Origin: Nonomuraea sp. NEAU-A123
GTDB taxonomy: Bacteria > Actinomycetota > Actinomycetes > Streptosporangiales > Streptosporangiaceae
NCBI RefSeq assembly: GCF_018603905.1
Contig: NZ_JAHFZZ010000023.1
Coordinates: 107,911-171,910, forward strand
Reading direction: 5' to 3'
DNA: 64,000 nt
Shown here: positions 17,318 through 26,050 of the stretch, piece after piece
Position numbering within the stretch: the stretch's first letter is position 1
Layout of the letters: each line of letters begins with the position of its first letter
The notes under the pieces: generated by a model
The model's input: the letters and a program-made list of their open reading frames with translations, nothing else
Told to the model about the DNA's origin: nothing
The model's database searches: none
Position numbers and translations under genes: made by a program

Positions 17318-18925
17318 CTAGAGGGTGCGGAACTGGCGGCTGGCCGAGATCGCGCCCGAGGTCGTCGTGGTGAACGTCCGCATCGACCCGGCGAACTTGG
17401 ACAGATCCCACTCTGCCGGGCCGTGATACCAGTACAGATTGTCGGAGTTGTGGCCATTGCCGGTGACCGAGGCGACGACCCGCGACCAGTGCTCCACGCC
17501 GTCGAAGATCACGGCGTACGGGAGATAGCGCGAGAACAGCTCCACCCGGTGCTGCTCGGGCACCTCCCCGAGGTCGCCGGAGAACAGGTACTCGCGGAAG
17601 CCCAGCGTGTGCGCCAGCGCGGCCGAGCCCTTGGCGGTCTTGGCGGGCATGTACTGCCCGCCGACCGCCAGGGCGCCGCCCGCGATGACCAGCGCCAGGC
17701 CCAGCAGGCCGTACGTGGTGAACCAGGCGAGCGCGACCGTGGCCAGCAGGCCCAGGCCGATGAGCGCCACGCCGATGATGGTCCAGCGCGTGCGCTCGGT
17801 GTCGGGACGGCGGGCGAACCACCCCTGCGTCACCACGTCGGTGTAGAGGGCGTCGCGGACCTTGCCCAGATGGCTGGCGAACGAGCCGGACAACTGGGAC
17901 AGCAGCACCATGTCGCGCCCGTCGAAGATGGCGTCGTAGAGCGCCCGCTCGTACGGCAGCAACGTGTTGACCGGCGCGTTCGGCAGCCTGACCAGCGTCC
18001 AGTCGGGCGCGTCGTAGGCCTGCCGCGGCTGCTCGTCGATCCGCAGGTAGCCGCGGACCGCGAAGTCCACGATCGTCGCGGTGACGTCGACCACGTCGGC
18101 CTGTTCGTCGACGAGCGTGCCGATCTGGCCGGGCCGTACCCCGTCGGGCGGGGAGAAGTGCCCGTTCTGCACGGGGGCGACCGTGTTTCGCTCGTTTCCG
18201 GCGGCCCTGGAGTCGCGTCCGCGCGTCCAGTAGAGCAACCCGACGCCGCCGAGCAGGAGCACCAGCAGGGCGGCGAGCGCGCCGCCGGTGACGGTGTTCA
18301 GCGTGAAGGCGCCGGCCAGCGAGAAGCGCCGCTCCAGGATCGGCACGCCGCTGGTGGAGCCCTTGGTATAGCCGACGACCACGGTCAGCGCCTGGCCGGG
18401 GCCCACGTTCTGCTGCTCGAAGGCGGCCTCGGTGGCGCCGTGGTCCATGGAGGCGGACGTGCAGCCGATGGCCGAGGTCAGCTCGCCGGCGAAGCACGAC
18501 AGGTTCTGTACCTGGCCGGGGCCGCTCACCTTGACCGTCGCCTTGGCGACCGGCGTGCTCCAGCCGTTCACCGCGAACCAGCGCAGCTCCTCGATGGCGC
18601 CCGCGGGCGTCACGGCCCCCTTGACGTCGTACTCGACGGTGCCCGGCGCCTTCATGGTCAGCACGTCGCCGGCGAGCGTGCCGCCCTTGACGTTGGAGAT
18701 CTGGTACAGCCGGTCGTTGTCGTCGTCGAAGCGGGTCCTGGTGAGGAAGGTCCGCTTGAGCTCCCCCGAGCCGTTGCTGATCTTCTCCACCACATGTAGC
18801 GTGCCGTTCTTGGCGAGGCTCATGGTCACCTCGTCGGTGATCCCGGCCGCCGCCGTGGCGGGGACGGCGGTCAGCGATAGAGCGACGGCCCCCAGTATGG
18901 CCAGCGTGCGCCTGATACCCGTCAT
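17318..18925 (-). CDS. DUF2207-family membrane protein
   Basis: A 535-residue protein: signal-like N-terminal helix (about 1-25), an extracytoplasmic beta-rich DUF2207 domain of about 200 residues with V-E-K-I and FDDDNDRLYQ elements, a transmembrane helix near 235-255, a cytosolic region, a pair of hydrophobic helices (about 380-425) and a C-terminal domain ending in a Ser-rich stretch. Such YciQ-like proteins are of unknown function. ATG 18925 is preferred over 18952. Convergent with the asparaginase gene. Confidence 0.75.
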   Translation of the reverse strand: MTGIRRTLAILGAVALSLTAVPATAAAGITDEVTMSLAKNGTLHVVEKISNGSGELKRTFLTRTRFDDDNDRLYQISNVKGGTLAGDVLTMKAPGTVEYDVKGAVTPAGAIEELRWFAVNGWSTPVAKATVKVSGPGQVQNLSCFAGELTSAIGCTSASMDHGATEAAFEQQNVGPGQALTVVVGYTKGSTSGVPILERRFSLAGAFTLNTVTGGALAALLVLLLGGVGLLYWTRGRDSRAAGNERNTVAPVQNGHFSPPDGVRPGQIGTLVDEQADVVDVTATIVDFAVRGYLRIDEQPRQAYDAPDWTLVRLPNAPVNTLLPYERALYDAIFDGRDMVLLSQLSGSFASHLGKVRDALYTDVVTQGWFARRPDTERTRWTIIGVALIGLGLLATVALAWFTTYGLLGLALVIAGGALAVGGQYMPAKTAKGSAALAHTLGFREYLFSGDLGEVPEQHRVELFSRYLPYAVIFDGVEHWSRVVASVTGNGHNSDNLYWYHGPAEWDLSKFAGSMRTFTTTTSGAISASRQFRTL

Positions 18926-18971
18926 GGCGGCAAATCGTAGCGGTTCGTACACCTGGCAGGGGCAGGTGGGA

Positions 18972-20066
18972 TCAATCGAGCGTGATGCCGTTGGCGGCCC
19001 GCTGGACGTTCTCCGGAGCCGCGCCCTGGCCCGGGTTCTCCAGGGCGAGCGCCTGGTTGAGCTCGACGAACGGCCGCATCCGCCGCTCGTAGCGGTCGAA
19101 CGCCTGGTCTGTGTCCCTGGCCAGCTCCTGAGCCAGTACGTACGCGCCGACCATGGCCAGGCTGGTGCCCTGACCGGACAGCGGTGAGGCGCAGTAGCCC
19201 GCGTCGCCGACCAGTGTGACCCGGCCCTCGGACCAGCGGTCCATCCGGATCTGCGCCATGGCGTCGAAGTAGAAGTCGTCGGCTTCCCACATCGCCTTCA
19301 GCAGCCGGGGCGTCTCCCAGCGCAGCTCCGAGCAGCGCTCCTCGATGAGCCGCTTCTGCTGTTCGATGTCGCGGTAGTCGTAGGCGACGGGCTCGGAGCC
19401 GAAGCCGATGTTGACCCGCATTGAGGCGTTGCCCGGGACGGTGTAGAGACCGAACCCGGCCTCGCCCTCCCGGTGCCACACCTGCCAGCGGTCCAGGTCG
19501 AGGAAGTTGTCGGCGCTGTAGATGGCCACGTACATGCCGAGGTGGTTGATGAACCGCGACTCCTCGCCGAACACCAGCCCGCGCACGTTCGAGTGCAGCC
19601 CGTCGGCGCCGACCACATAGTCGAAACGCCGCCGTACGCCGCTCTCGAACGTCACCTGGACACCCTGGTCGTCCTGGTCGATCGTCGCGATCGAGTCGCC
19701 GTAGAGGTATTCGGCGCCTCCGGCCGAGGCGGCGATGACGAGCGCGGTCAGGTCGTCGCGCATGATCTCGATGTCGGGGCTGTCCAGCCGGCCGCCGCTG
19801 ATCGTCTCCTCGGTGCTGCGCATCAGCTCGTTGCCGTCGCCGTCGACCATCGACATGCCGCGCATGTCGGTCTTCAGGGCTCGTGCCTGCTCCAGGATGC
19901 CCATGCGCTCGGCCACCTCCAGCGCGGCTCCCCGGATGTCGATCGCCTGGCCGCCCCGGCGGGGCTCGGGGGCGCGTTCGACGACGGTCACGTCGAAGCC
20001 GTGCTCGCGCAGCCAGTAGGCCAGGACGGGGCCGCCGATGCTGGCGCCGGAAATGAGGACGTTCAT
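18972..20066 (-). CDS. FAD-dependent monooxygenase (PHBH/TetX-like)
   Basis: A 364-residue class A flavin monooxygenase. FAD-binding GASIGGPVLAYWLREHGFDV at residues 7-26, the DG-type motif YVVGADGLHSNVRG, and the GD motif RVTLVGDAGYCASPLSGQG late in the chain are all present. Members hydroxylate aromatic substrates or inactivate antibiotics such as tetracyclines and rifamycins; the substrate here is unknown. It is divergent from a GntR-TetR regulator across shared palindromes, which suggests substrate-induced derepression. Confidence 0.85.
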   Translation of the reverse strand: MNVLISGASIGGPVLAYWLREHGFDVTVVERAPEPRRGGQAIDIRGAALEVAERMGILEQARALKTDMRGMSMVDGDGNELMRSTEETISGGRLDSPDIEIMRDDLTALVIAASAGGAEYLYGDSIATIDQDDQGVQVTFESGVRRRFDYVVGADGLHSNVRGLVFGEESRFINHLGMYVAIYSADNFLDLDRWQVWHREGEAGFGLYTVPGNASMRVNIGFGSEPVAYDYRDIEQQKRLIEERCSELRWETPRLLKAMWEADDFYFDAMAQIRMDRWSEGRVTLVGDAGYCASPLSGQGTSLAMVGAYVLAQELARDTDQAFDRYERRMRPFVELNQALALENPGQGAAPENVQRAANGITLD

Positions 20067-20094
20067 GGCAGGGTCTCCCTTGTCTGCTGTTGAC

Positions 20095-20168
20095 GCTGTA
20101 CGGAGTGAATGTACGGCGTACAGACAGGCTTCGCAACAGGGATTCTGCTAATCTCTGTACTAGTACAG
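20095..20168. promoter_or_regulatory. Palindromic operators between monooxygenase and GntR-TetR regulator
   Basis: Two inverted repeats with TGTAC half-sites: TGTACGGCGTACA (20110-20122) and the perfect 14-mer CTGTACTAGTACAG (20155-20168). A further half-site CTGTAC lies at 20096-20101. They cover the divergent promoter region and are the obvious candidates for binding by the adjacent regulator. Confidence 0.65.
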
Positions 20169-20183
20169 GGTTGAGGGAGGTCG

Positions 20184-21263
20184 GTGGTGGTGGAAGCCGC
20201 GCCGCCGTACGTGCGGATCGTCGACGACATCAAGCGCCGCATAGCGGACGGCGAGTTGCGGGCCGGGGATCGGGTGCCCTCCACCCGGCAACTGGCCAGG
20301 GACTGGGACGTCGCGCTGGCCACCGCCGCCAAGGCGCTGGCCAGGCTCGGGCAGCAGGGCGTGGTCGTGGCCGAGCCGCGCGTCGGTACGGTCGTCGCCG
20401 GGCCCCCGGGCCGGTCACCACGACACCCGCACGGCGACCCCGACAACCCAAGCCGCGACGCGAGCCACAGCGCCGCGCACGGCCCCGCGCATGACTCCGT
20501 GCATGACCCAGCGCGAGACCCGGCGCGAGATGCGGTGCGTGAGTCCGGGCGTGATCGGGCGCGAGACTCCGGGCGGGATGCGGCGCGTGATTTGACGCGT
20601 GATCGGGTCGTGCGGATCGCCGTCGAGATGGCCGACGCCGAGGGGTTGCCCGCGCTGTCCATGCGCGGTGTCGCGGGCCGGCTCGGCGTGGCCACCATGT
20701 CGCTCTACCGCCACGTGGGCAGCAAGGACGACCTGGTCGAGCTGATGATCGAGCAGGTGTTCGGCGAGTTCCCGCTGCCCGACGAGCCGCCGCACGGCTG
20801 GCGGGCCCGGCTGGAGGTGGCGGCCCGCGTGCAGTGGGCGGCCTATCGGCGGCACCCGTGGATGGCCGGGATCACCTCGCTGACCCGGCCGCTGCCGTCA
20901 CCGAGCCTGCTCAGGCACACCGAATGGGCGCTGGCGGCGATCGACGGCCACGGCCTCGACCCGGTGACCATGATGGACGTGCACATCCTGCTGTACAGCC
21001 ACGTTCAGGGGATCGCCGCCAACTTCGAGCTGGAGGTCCAGGCGCGGGCCATGACCGGCCTCACCGACGACGAATGGATGCGGGACCAGGACGAGCAGCT
21101 GGCGGCCATCGTCACGTCGGGGCCCTATCCCACGTTCGTCGACGTCATCGCGCGGATGGGGGGCGACTTCGAGTTCGACTTCGACCGGCTCTTCGAGCTC
21201 GGTCTGCGAGCGCTGCTCGACGGCCTGGCCGGGATCATCGAGAGGCAGCCAGGCAGGGACTAG
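20184..21263 (+). CDS. Fusion regulator: GntR winged helix plus TetR domain
   Basis: A 359-residue protein with two DNA-binding domains. Residues 8-72 are a GntR-type winged helix (IVDDIKRRIADGELRAGDRVPS, with the VGTVVAG wing end). Residues 139-359 are a TetR regulator with HTH LGVATMSLYRHVGSKDDL and a TetR_C-type ligand domain. The linker (about 73-138) is a degenerate tetrapeptide repeat (ARDP, ARDA, GRDR, ARDS, GRDA, ARDL, TRDR). Three tandem GTGs (20184, 20187, 20190) could start it; a GGGAGG site precedes them. Likely represses the divergent monooxygenase and itself. Confidence 0.85.
   Translation: MVVEAAPPYVRIVDDIKRRIADGELRAGDRVPSTRQLARDWDVALATAAKALARLGQQGVVVAEPRVGTVVAGPPGRSPRHPHGDPDNPSRDASHSAAHGPAHDSVHDPARDPARDAVRESGRDRARDSGRDAARDLTRDRVVRIAVEMADAEGLPALSMRGVAGRLGVATMSLYRHVGSKDDLVELMIEQVFGEFPLPDEPPHGWRARLEVAARVQWAAYRRHPWMAGITSLTRPLPSPSLLRHTEWALAAIDGHGLDPVTMMDVHILLYSHVQGIAANFELEVQARAMTGLTDDEWMRDQDEQLAAIVTSGPYPTFVDVIARMGGDFEFDFDRLFELGLRALLDGLAGIIERQPGRD
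20492..20610 (+). repeat. Degenerate 12-bp coding repeat (regulator linker)
   Basis: Inside the fusion-regulator gene the DNA repeats with a 12-base period around a GCGCGAGAC-like core, giving the Arg-Asp tetrapeptides that link the two domains. Confidence 0.5.
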
Positions 21264-21994
21264 TCGGAGATCGCGATGCGGAGGCGGCGAAAGCCGCGTC
21301 CCTTGCTCTCGATCTTGGCCACCCTGATGTGCCCGATCTGCTTCGTCGAGGCGACGTGCGTGCCGCCGTCGGCCTGGGTGTCCAGCCCGACGATGTCGAT
21401 GATCCGGACGTCGGCCACGTGCTCCGGCACCAGGTTCGTCGCCGTCCGGATGATGTCCGGGATCTCGAAGGCCTCCTCGCGCGGCAGGACCCGTACGTCG
21501 ATGCGCCGGTCCGCGACGATCTCGGCGTTGCACGCGTCCTCGACCGTCTCCTTGAAGCCCGGCGGCACCTCCGGCAGGTTGAAGTCCATCCGCGCGCTCA
21601 GCACGTCCATGTTGCCGCCCGTCACCAGCGACCCGTAGTCGCGGAACACCACGCCGCACAGAACGTGGAGCCCCGAGTGGGTACGCATGAGGGCCGAGCG
21701 GCGTTCGTCGGCCACCGCCCCCTGAACGACCGTGCCGGCCGGCGGGATCGGGTCGCCCTCTGCCGGAATCAAGTGCAGATCATCGGCTTTGCGCACCCCG
21801 ACGATCCGCGTTTCCACTCCCTGCCAGAGCAGAACTCCGTGATCTGCCGGCTGGCCGCCTCCGCCCGGATAGAATGCCGACTTGCTCAGAACGATCCCGT
21901 CGGGTGTGGAATCCAGGACGACGGCTTCGAAGTCGCGCAGATTCTGATCCGACAATTCGAGCCGATGTGTCCGCCCGTGGAGGTCATGAGTCAT
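21260..21994 (-). CDS. alaX: Alanyl-tRNA editing protein AlaX
   Basis: A 244-residue stand-alone editing domain that hydrolyses Ser- or Gly-mischarged tRNA-Ala. Zinc ligands are seen in TRTHSGLH-type motif MRTHSGLHVL and the late QADGGTHVAST motif, and the glycine-rich SAFYPGGGGQPADHG stretch is typical. Converges with the fusion regulator, overlapping by four bases. Confidence 0.88.
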   Translation of the reverse strand: MTHDLHGRTHRLELSDQNLRDFEAVVLDSTPDGIVLSKSAFYPGGGGQPADHGVLLWQGVETRIVGVRKADDLHLIPAEGDPIPPAGTVVQGAVADERRSALMRTHSGLHVLCGVVFRDYGSLVTGGNMDVLSARMDFNLPEVPPGFKETVEDACNAEIVADRRIDVRVLPREEAFEIPDIIRTATNLVPEHVADVRIIDIVGLDTQADGGTHVASTKQIGHIRVAKIESKGRGFRRLRIAISD

Positions 21995-22022
21995 GTCGGC
22001 AGCTTAAAGCCCCGAGGTGGAT

Positions 22023-22787
22023 ATGCGCGGCCTGCTGGATCGAGCCCTGATCGCACCGGCTGTCGCGATACTGGGGATTTGTTGCGTGATATCGGGATGC
22101 GGTGGTGGAGCAGGTGAAGCGTGGCCAAGCCCGGCACGGCTCCGCTCCGAAACGCCCGCGCCGATGCATGGCTGGCTGTCGGGGCCGGAGAGCGGATCGG
22201 CCGCGCCCGTCGTGATGTTCGTCGGCGACAGCTTCACGGTCGGCTCCGGTCCGGTGCCCACCTGGCGGACCTACGCCGCCGAGTCGGCCCGGCTGCTGGG
22301 CTGGCAACCGGTCATCGCGGGCGCGGGAGGCACCGGCTATCTCAACAAGGGCCGTGTCGGCCGTACGTTCCAGCAGTCGTTCGAGGCCGAACTGGCCTGG
22401 CGCCCCGCCCCCGACCTGCTGGTCATCTCAGGCGGCCACAACGACTGCCGCTGGTCCGCGGAGAGCGTGCGGCGAGCGGCGGAGAGCCTCATCTCCGAGG
22501 TGCGGACCCATTGGCCGCGAACCCGCATCCTCATGATCGGCCCCATCTGGCTGCGCGACACCCCGCGCAGGGCTTTTCGGGTGCGTGACGCCTTGTCGAG
22601 CCTGGCCGGGCAGGAAACCATTCCCTTCCTGGACCCGCTCGACGAACCCCGGATCACCGGCACTCCACCGGGCCAACTGCTCCCCGACGGTATCCATCCC
22701 ACCGCCGAAGGCCATGCCCACCTGGCCAGCTGGCTGACAGACGCCATCGGCCGGCTAGCGAAGGGGGAGGATCACCAAGGTCCGTAA
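22023..22787 (+). CDS. SGNH/GDSL-type hydrolase lipoprotein
   Basis: A 254-residue predicted lipoprotein: signal peptide ending in lipobox VISGC (Cys26), then an SGNH esterase domain with block I FVGDSFT, block III SGGHND and block V DGIHPTAEGH, giving the Ser-Asp-His triad. Likely anchored outside the cell and acting on an ester or acyl group. ATG 22023 has a GAGG site; GTG 22017 is an alternative. Convergent with the DUF2516 gene. Confidence 0.8.
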   Translation: MRGLLDRALIAPAVAILGICCVISGCGGGAGEAWPSPARLRSETPAPMHGWLSGPESGSAAPVVMFVGDSFTVGSGPVPTWRTYAAESARLLGWQPVIAGAGGTGYLNKGRVGRTFQQSFEAELAWRPAPDLLVISGGHNDCRWSAESVRRAAESLISEVRTHWPRTRILMIGPIWLRDTPRRAFRVRDALSSLAGQETIPFLDPLDEPRITGTPPGQLLPDGIHPTAEGHAHLASWLTDAIGRLAKGEDHQGP

Positions 22788-23140
22788 GGGCCGTTGTTGC
22801 CGCCGCGCCCGCCCATGCCCTTGACGGCGGGCTTGACGTCGACGATGTAGACCGTCGCCGCGATGACGGCGATGATCGAGAAGAACCCCAGCCCGATCCC
22901 GATGAACTGTGTGCCACCCACAGCCATGAAGGCGTTGTAGTAGTCCCACGCGCCCGCGGCGGCGAACAGCGTGGCGAGGACCAGGATGATCAGCCAGAGA
23001 TTCTTCTGCAGCTTGCCGGCCGACACGAACGCGTTGGTCGGCACCCGCGCGGCGTGCACCAGCGCATAGATCGACATGCCGAGGATGCCGACCGCGAGCA
23101 GCAGAAAGAGAAGATTCAGGCCGCCGTTGATGATTTCCAT
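22772..23140 (-). CDS. DUF2516-family membrane protein
   Basis: A 122-residue protein with three hydrophobic helices (GGLNLLFLLLAVGILGMSIY, NLWLIILVLATLFAAAGA, FIGIGLGFFSIIAVIAATVY) and a Gly/Asn-rich tail. This matches DUF2516, a conserved actinomycete membrane family of unknown role. ATG 23140 is used; an upstream extension is not hydrophobic-family-like. Confidence 0.75.
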   Translation of the reverse strand: MEIINGGLNLLFLLLAVGILGMSIYALVHAARVPTNAFVSAGKLQKNLWLIILVLATLFAAAGAWDYYNAFMAVGGTQFIGIGLGFFSIIAVIAATVYIVDVKPAVKGMGGRGGNNGPYGPW

Positions 23141-23221
23141 GTGAGTCCGCCCAACGCTCGCGATGAAACGGCCCCAGCCTAGTAGGGACCCCTGACAAAC
23201 GGGCACCTGTCAACGCGGAAA

Positions 23222-23244
23222 GGCCCGCCTCGTGGAGGCGGGCC
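23222..23244 (-). terminator. Hairpin terminator after the HbhA-like gene
   Basis: A perfect 10-bp GC stem GGCCCGCCTC / GAGGCGGGCC with loop GTG, just after the stop of the HbhA-like gene. No clear T tract. Confidence 0.55.
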
Positions 23245-23256
23245 CGCGCTGACAGG

Positions 23257-23679
23257 TCAGGCCTTGGGCGTGGTGGCCTTGGTGGTGCGGGGCTTCTTGA
23301 CGGTGACGGGGGTGGCGACGGGCGGCTCGGCGGCCTCCGACACCTCCTCCAGCTCCAGTGCGGCCTCGCCGCTCGCCTTGCTGACGACCTTGCGCCCACG
23401 GGTGGCGAAGTCCTCGTAGACCTCGGTGGCGAGGACGGTCAGCTGGTCGGCGTAGGTGCGCGCCTTCTCGGGGAACTCCTTGGCGAAGCCCTCGGCCTTG
23501 TCGGCGTAGGTGCGGGCCTTCTCCGGCAGGTCCTTGGCGATCTCGGCGCGGCGGGACTGCAGCTTCAGCAACTGCTCGGGCAGCTCGCGCAGCTTCTCCA
23601 CGGCGTAGTCGCCCACGCCCGCGACGGCGTAGAAAGGCTTGGAGTCGGTGAGCTTCTTGACCTCGGTGGCCAGAGTCAT
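23257..23679 (-). CDS. HbhA-like coiled-coil protein
   Basis: A 140-residue helical protein resembling heparin-binding hemagglutinin: N-terminal SKPFYAVAGVGDYAVEKLRELP, two copies of PEKARTYAD (about residues 52-60 and 70-78) in a coiled coil, and a Lys/Pro/Thr-rich tail (TVKKPRTTKATTPKA). The homologue in mycobacteria is an adhesin; here a cell-surface or envelope role is only inferred. It follows the XRE gene by three bases. Confidence 0.75.
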   Translation of the reverse strand: MTLATEVKKLTDSKPFYAVAGVGDYAVEKLRELPEQLLKLQSRRAEIAKDLPEKARTYADKAEGFAKEFPEKARTYADQLTVLATEVYEDFATRGRKVVSKASGEAALELEEVSEAAEPPVATPVTVKKPRTTKATTPKA

Positions 23680-23682
23680 GGG

Positions 23683-24174
23683 TTAACCTTCCTTGGTTTC
23701 CTGGTTGGCGGTGCCGTTGCCGGTGGACGCCGCGAAAGGCTCAAGCGCGGCGAGATATTCATCGGGCAGCGGCTCGTCGTCCGATTCGGAGTCGTGCCGG
23801 AGATGAGCGTTCTGGGAGGTCTGCTCGTCTTCGGCGCGCTTCTCTTTGCGAAACGACTCATAAATGTCGATCAGCACCTGGCGTTGCCGCCCGCTCAGGA
23901 GCGGGTCGGCGCGGATCGCCGTGATCACGTCACTCGGCGGCTCGCGATCCTCGATGAGGCCCGCCTGCACGTAGAGCGCCTGCGAAGAGATGTGCAGGCC
24001 TTTGGCGATCTGGTTGAGAATTTCCGCGCTCGGCTTCCGCAGACCGCGCTCGATCTGGCTGAGGTAGGGGTTGGACACCCCCGCGGCCGTCGCGAGCTGG
24101 CGCAGGGAGATCTTCGCCTGCTGCCGCTGCTCGCGGATGTATTCGCCGATCGAGCCGACCTTCGGTAGTGCCAT
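23683..24174 (-). CDS. XRE-family transcriptional regulator
   Basis: A 163-residue protein with an N-terminal HTH (IREQRQQAKISLRQLATAAGVSNPYLSQIERG, residues about 10-41) and an acidic C-terminal part. The same regulator precedes HbhA-like genes in other actinomycetes. ATG 24174 fits; upstream residues would not belong to the family. A TTGCAATTGCAA palindrome lies just upstream. Confidence 0.85.
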   Translation of the reverse strand: MALPKVGSIGEYIREQRQQAKISLRQLATAAGVSNPYLSQIERGLRKPSAEILNQIAKGLHISSQALYVQAGLIEDREPPSDVITAIRADPLLSGRQRQVLIDIYESFRKEKRAEDEQTSQNAHLRHDSESDDEPLPDEYLAALEPFAASTGNGTANQETKEG

Positions 24175-24197
24175 ACCGATATTCTGCCGCAGAGTGC

Positions 24198-24209
24198 TTG
24201 CAATTGCAA
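24198..24209 (-). promoter_or_regulatory. Palindrome upstream of the XRE/HbhA operon
   Basis: Perfect 12-bp palindrome TTGCAATTGCAA, 24 bases before the XRE start codon. A candidate autoregulatory site. Confidence 0.4.
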
Positions 24210-24233
24210 ACGCGAAGGTAACACCTGCAAGCG

Positions 24234-25139
24234 CTAGAGCTGGATGGTCCACAGGAACGGCGTGGCTGTGACCAACGTCACGGAGAGCGCGATGATCCCG
24301 TAGCGCGCCGTGGCGGGCAGCGAAGGACCCGGCTTGATCAGGCGGTCCACCCTGGCCATGACGTTCTTGGCGTGCACGCCGAGCATGCCCTGCGGGGTCG
24401 GCATGGCACCCGCCGTACCGAACCTGAGCAGGGCGGTGGCCAGCCTGCGCGGCGAGCAGTAGCGGCGCGCGCGGTCGTCGGCGGCCATCTCGATGAGCAG
24501 CTCGACCTGCCCCTGCGCGTCGAAGGCCACCTTGGACCAGGGCAGTGCCCGGCGCAGCGCGGCGAACGGCAGCAGCACCAGGTCGTGGCGCTCCCGTACG
24601 TGCGCGGCCTCGTGCGCGAGCACGGCCGTGAGCTCGTCGTGGGACAGCAGCTTGAGCGCGCCCTCGCTGACCACCACCTGCGAACGCAGTCCTGGCACGC
24701 AGTAGGCCGCCGCGCTCGGATGGTCGAGCACCCGCACGCCGGGCACGCCCGGGTCGTCGCGGGCGATCAGGGCGAGCAGCACGCGGTGGCGCCGGCGGGC
24801 CCGCAGGGCCTGCACGCCCGCGGTGATCAGCACCACGACGAGCACGGCCAGCGCGGCCAGTCCGGCGATCATCGCCGCCACGTGCAGCGGATCCCAGCTC
24901 TGGCGCGGAGGCTCACCGCTCGCGAAGGCGATCAGGCTCTGCAGCACGCCCAGCTCGTACGGCTGGACGGCGTAGGCCAGCATGGCGCCCGTCGTGGCCA
25001 GCCCCCAGGCCACGCCCAGGGACTGCCAGAGGATGATGGCGATCCGAGGGGCCCGGGACGTCCAGCGGGCGGTCGTGAGACGCCAGGAGCCGAGCCCGCA
25101 CGCCATGGCGAGCGCTGCCAGCGTCGCTGCCGTGATCAC
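24234..25139 (-). CDS. M56-family (BlaR1-like) membrane metallopeptidase
   Basis: A 301-residue membrane protein. Four hydrophobic segments surround a cytosolic zinc protease domain with HEAAH (in LAHEAAHVRERHD) and the glutamate in EMAADDRA. It lacks the extracellular penicillin-binding domain of BlaR1. Its GTG overlaps the stop of the BlaI-type repressor gene by four bases, the usual BlaI-M56 pairing, in which the protease is thought to cleave the repressor. Confidence 0.85.
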   Translation of the reverse strand: MITAATLAALAMACGLGSWRLTTARWTSRAPRIAIILWQSLGVAWGLATTGAMLAYAVQPYELGVLQSLIAFASGEPPRQSWDPLHVAAMIAGLAALAVLVVVLITAGVQALRARRRHRVLLALIARDDPGVPGVRVLDHPSAAAYCVPGLRSQVVVSEGALKLLSHDELTAVLAHEAAHVRERHDLVLLPFAALRRALPWSKVAFDAQGQVELLIEMAADDRARRYCSPRRLATALLRFGTAGAMPTPQGMLGVHAKNVMARVDRLIKPGPSLPATARYGIIALSVTLVTATPFLWTIQL

Positions 25140-25498
25140 TCTTCCTCCAGCTCCGTGAGAGCTCTCCGCAGGATCTCCGCCTCCGAGCCCGACACGGCCT
25201 GGGCGAAGCGGGTGAGGGCGGCCGAGCGGTCGCCCGTCAGGTCCAGAGCTTCCAGCATAAGCTCGGCGATGTACGCGTCGCGGCTCGCCGCCGGTTCGTA
25301 GCGCCAGGCGCGGCCGTCGCGGGTCCGCTGGAGGAACCCCTTGCGGGTCAGACGGTCGAGGACGGTCATGACGGTGGTCGGGGCCAGGTCGCGGTCGGCT
25401 ATGAGACGCCCGACTTCGCGGGCCGTCAGCGCGCTGCTCTCCGCCCAGATGATGTCCATGATGCTGCGTTCGAGCTCGCCAAGACCCTTCACACGCAT
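25136..25498 (-). CDS. BlaI/MecI/CopY-family repressor
   Basis: A 120-residue winged-helix repressor: LGELERSIMDIIW, SALTAREVGRLIADRDLAPTTVMTVLDRLTRKGFL, and WRYEPAASRDAY. First gene of a two-gene operon with the M56 protease. A perfect palindrome lies five bases upstream of its ATG, so it is likely autoregulated and possibly leaderless. Confidence 0.88.
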   Translation of the reverse strand: MRVKGLGELERSIMDIIWAESSALTAREVGRLIADRDLAPTTVMTVLDRLTRKGFLQRTRDGRAWRYEPAASRDAYIAELMLEALDLTGDRSAALTRFAQAVSGSEAEILRRALTELEEE

Positions 25499-25502
25499 CA
25501 GC

Positions 25503-25512
25503 GTAGTACTAC
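25503..25512 (-). promoter_or_regulatory. BlaI-type operator
   Basis: Perfect 10-bp palindrome GTAGTACTAC, within the core of the known TACTACA/TGTAGTA BlaI family site, directly before the repressor start codon. Confidence 0.6.
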
Positions 25513-25546
25513 AAAGCGTCGAGCAGCCATCCGGGATGCTGGTGAG

Positions 25547-26050
25547 ATGCACGTCACGCTGGTCCAGGGGGACATCACCGCGCAGACAGTCGACGCGATC
25601 GTCAATGCCGCCAATTCGTCGCTGCTGGGCGGGGGCGGGGTCGACGGCGCGATCCACCGGCGGGGCGGCCCGGAGATCCTCGCCGAGTGCCGGGCGCTGC
25701 GGGCCTCCCACTACGGAAAGGGATTGCCGGCGGGACAGGCCGTGGCCACGACCGCCGGACGGCTCGACGCGACCTGGGTGATCCACACCGTCGGGCCGGT
25801 CTATTCGCCGACGGATGATCGATCCGACGTTCTGGCCTCGTGCTATCGCGAGTCGCTCCGGGTGGCCGACTCGCTGGGGGCTCGGTCGGTGGCCTTTCCG
25901 GCGATCTCGACCGGCATCTACGGGTGGCCGCTGGACGACGGCGCCCGCATCGCGCTGCGTACCGTGCGGGAGTTTTCCACAGCTGTGGACGAGGTGCGGT
26001 TCGTGCTGTTCGACGCGGTGGCTTACGCCGCCTTCTCGGGGGCTCTCTAG
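25547..26050 (+). CDS. Macro-domain O-acetyl-ADP-ribose deacetylase-like protein
   Basis: A 167-residue stand-alone macro domain. ADP-ribose-binding signatures are DAIVNAANSSLLGGGGVDGAIH (from residue 16) and PAISTGIYGWP. Family members remove acetyl from O-acetyl-ADP-ribose or mono-ADP-ribose from proteins. Divergent from the BlaI operon. Confidence 0.88.
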   Translation: MHVTLVQGDITAQTVDAIVNAANSSLLGGGGVDGAIHRRGGPEILAECRALRASHYGKGLPAGQAVATTAGRLDATWVIHTVGPVYSPTDDRSDVLASCYRESLRVADSLGARSVAFPAISTGIYGWPLDDGARIALRTVREFSTAVDEVRFVLFDAVAYAAFSGAL

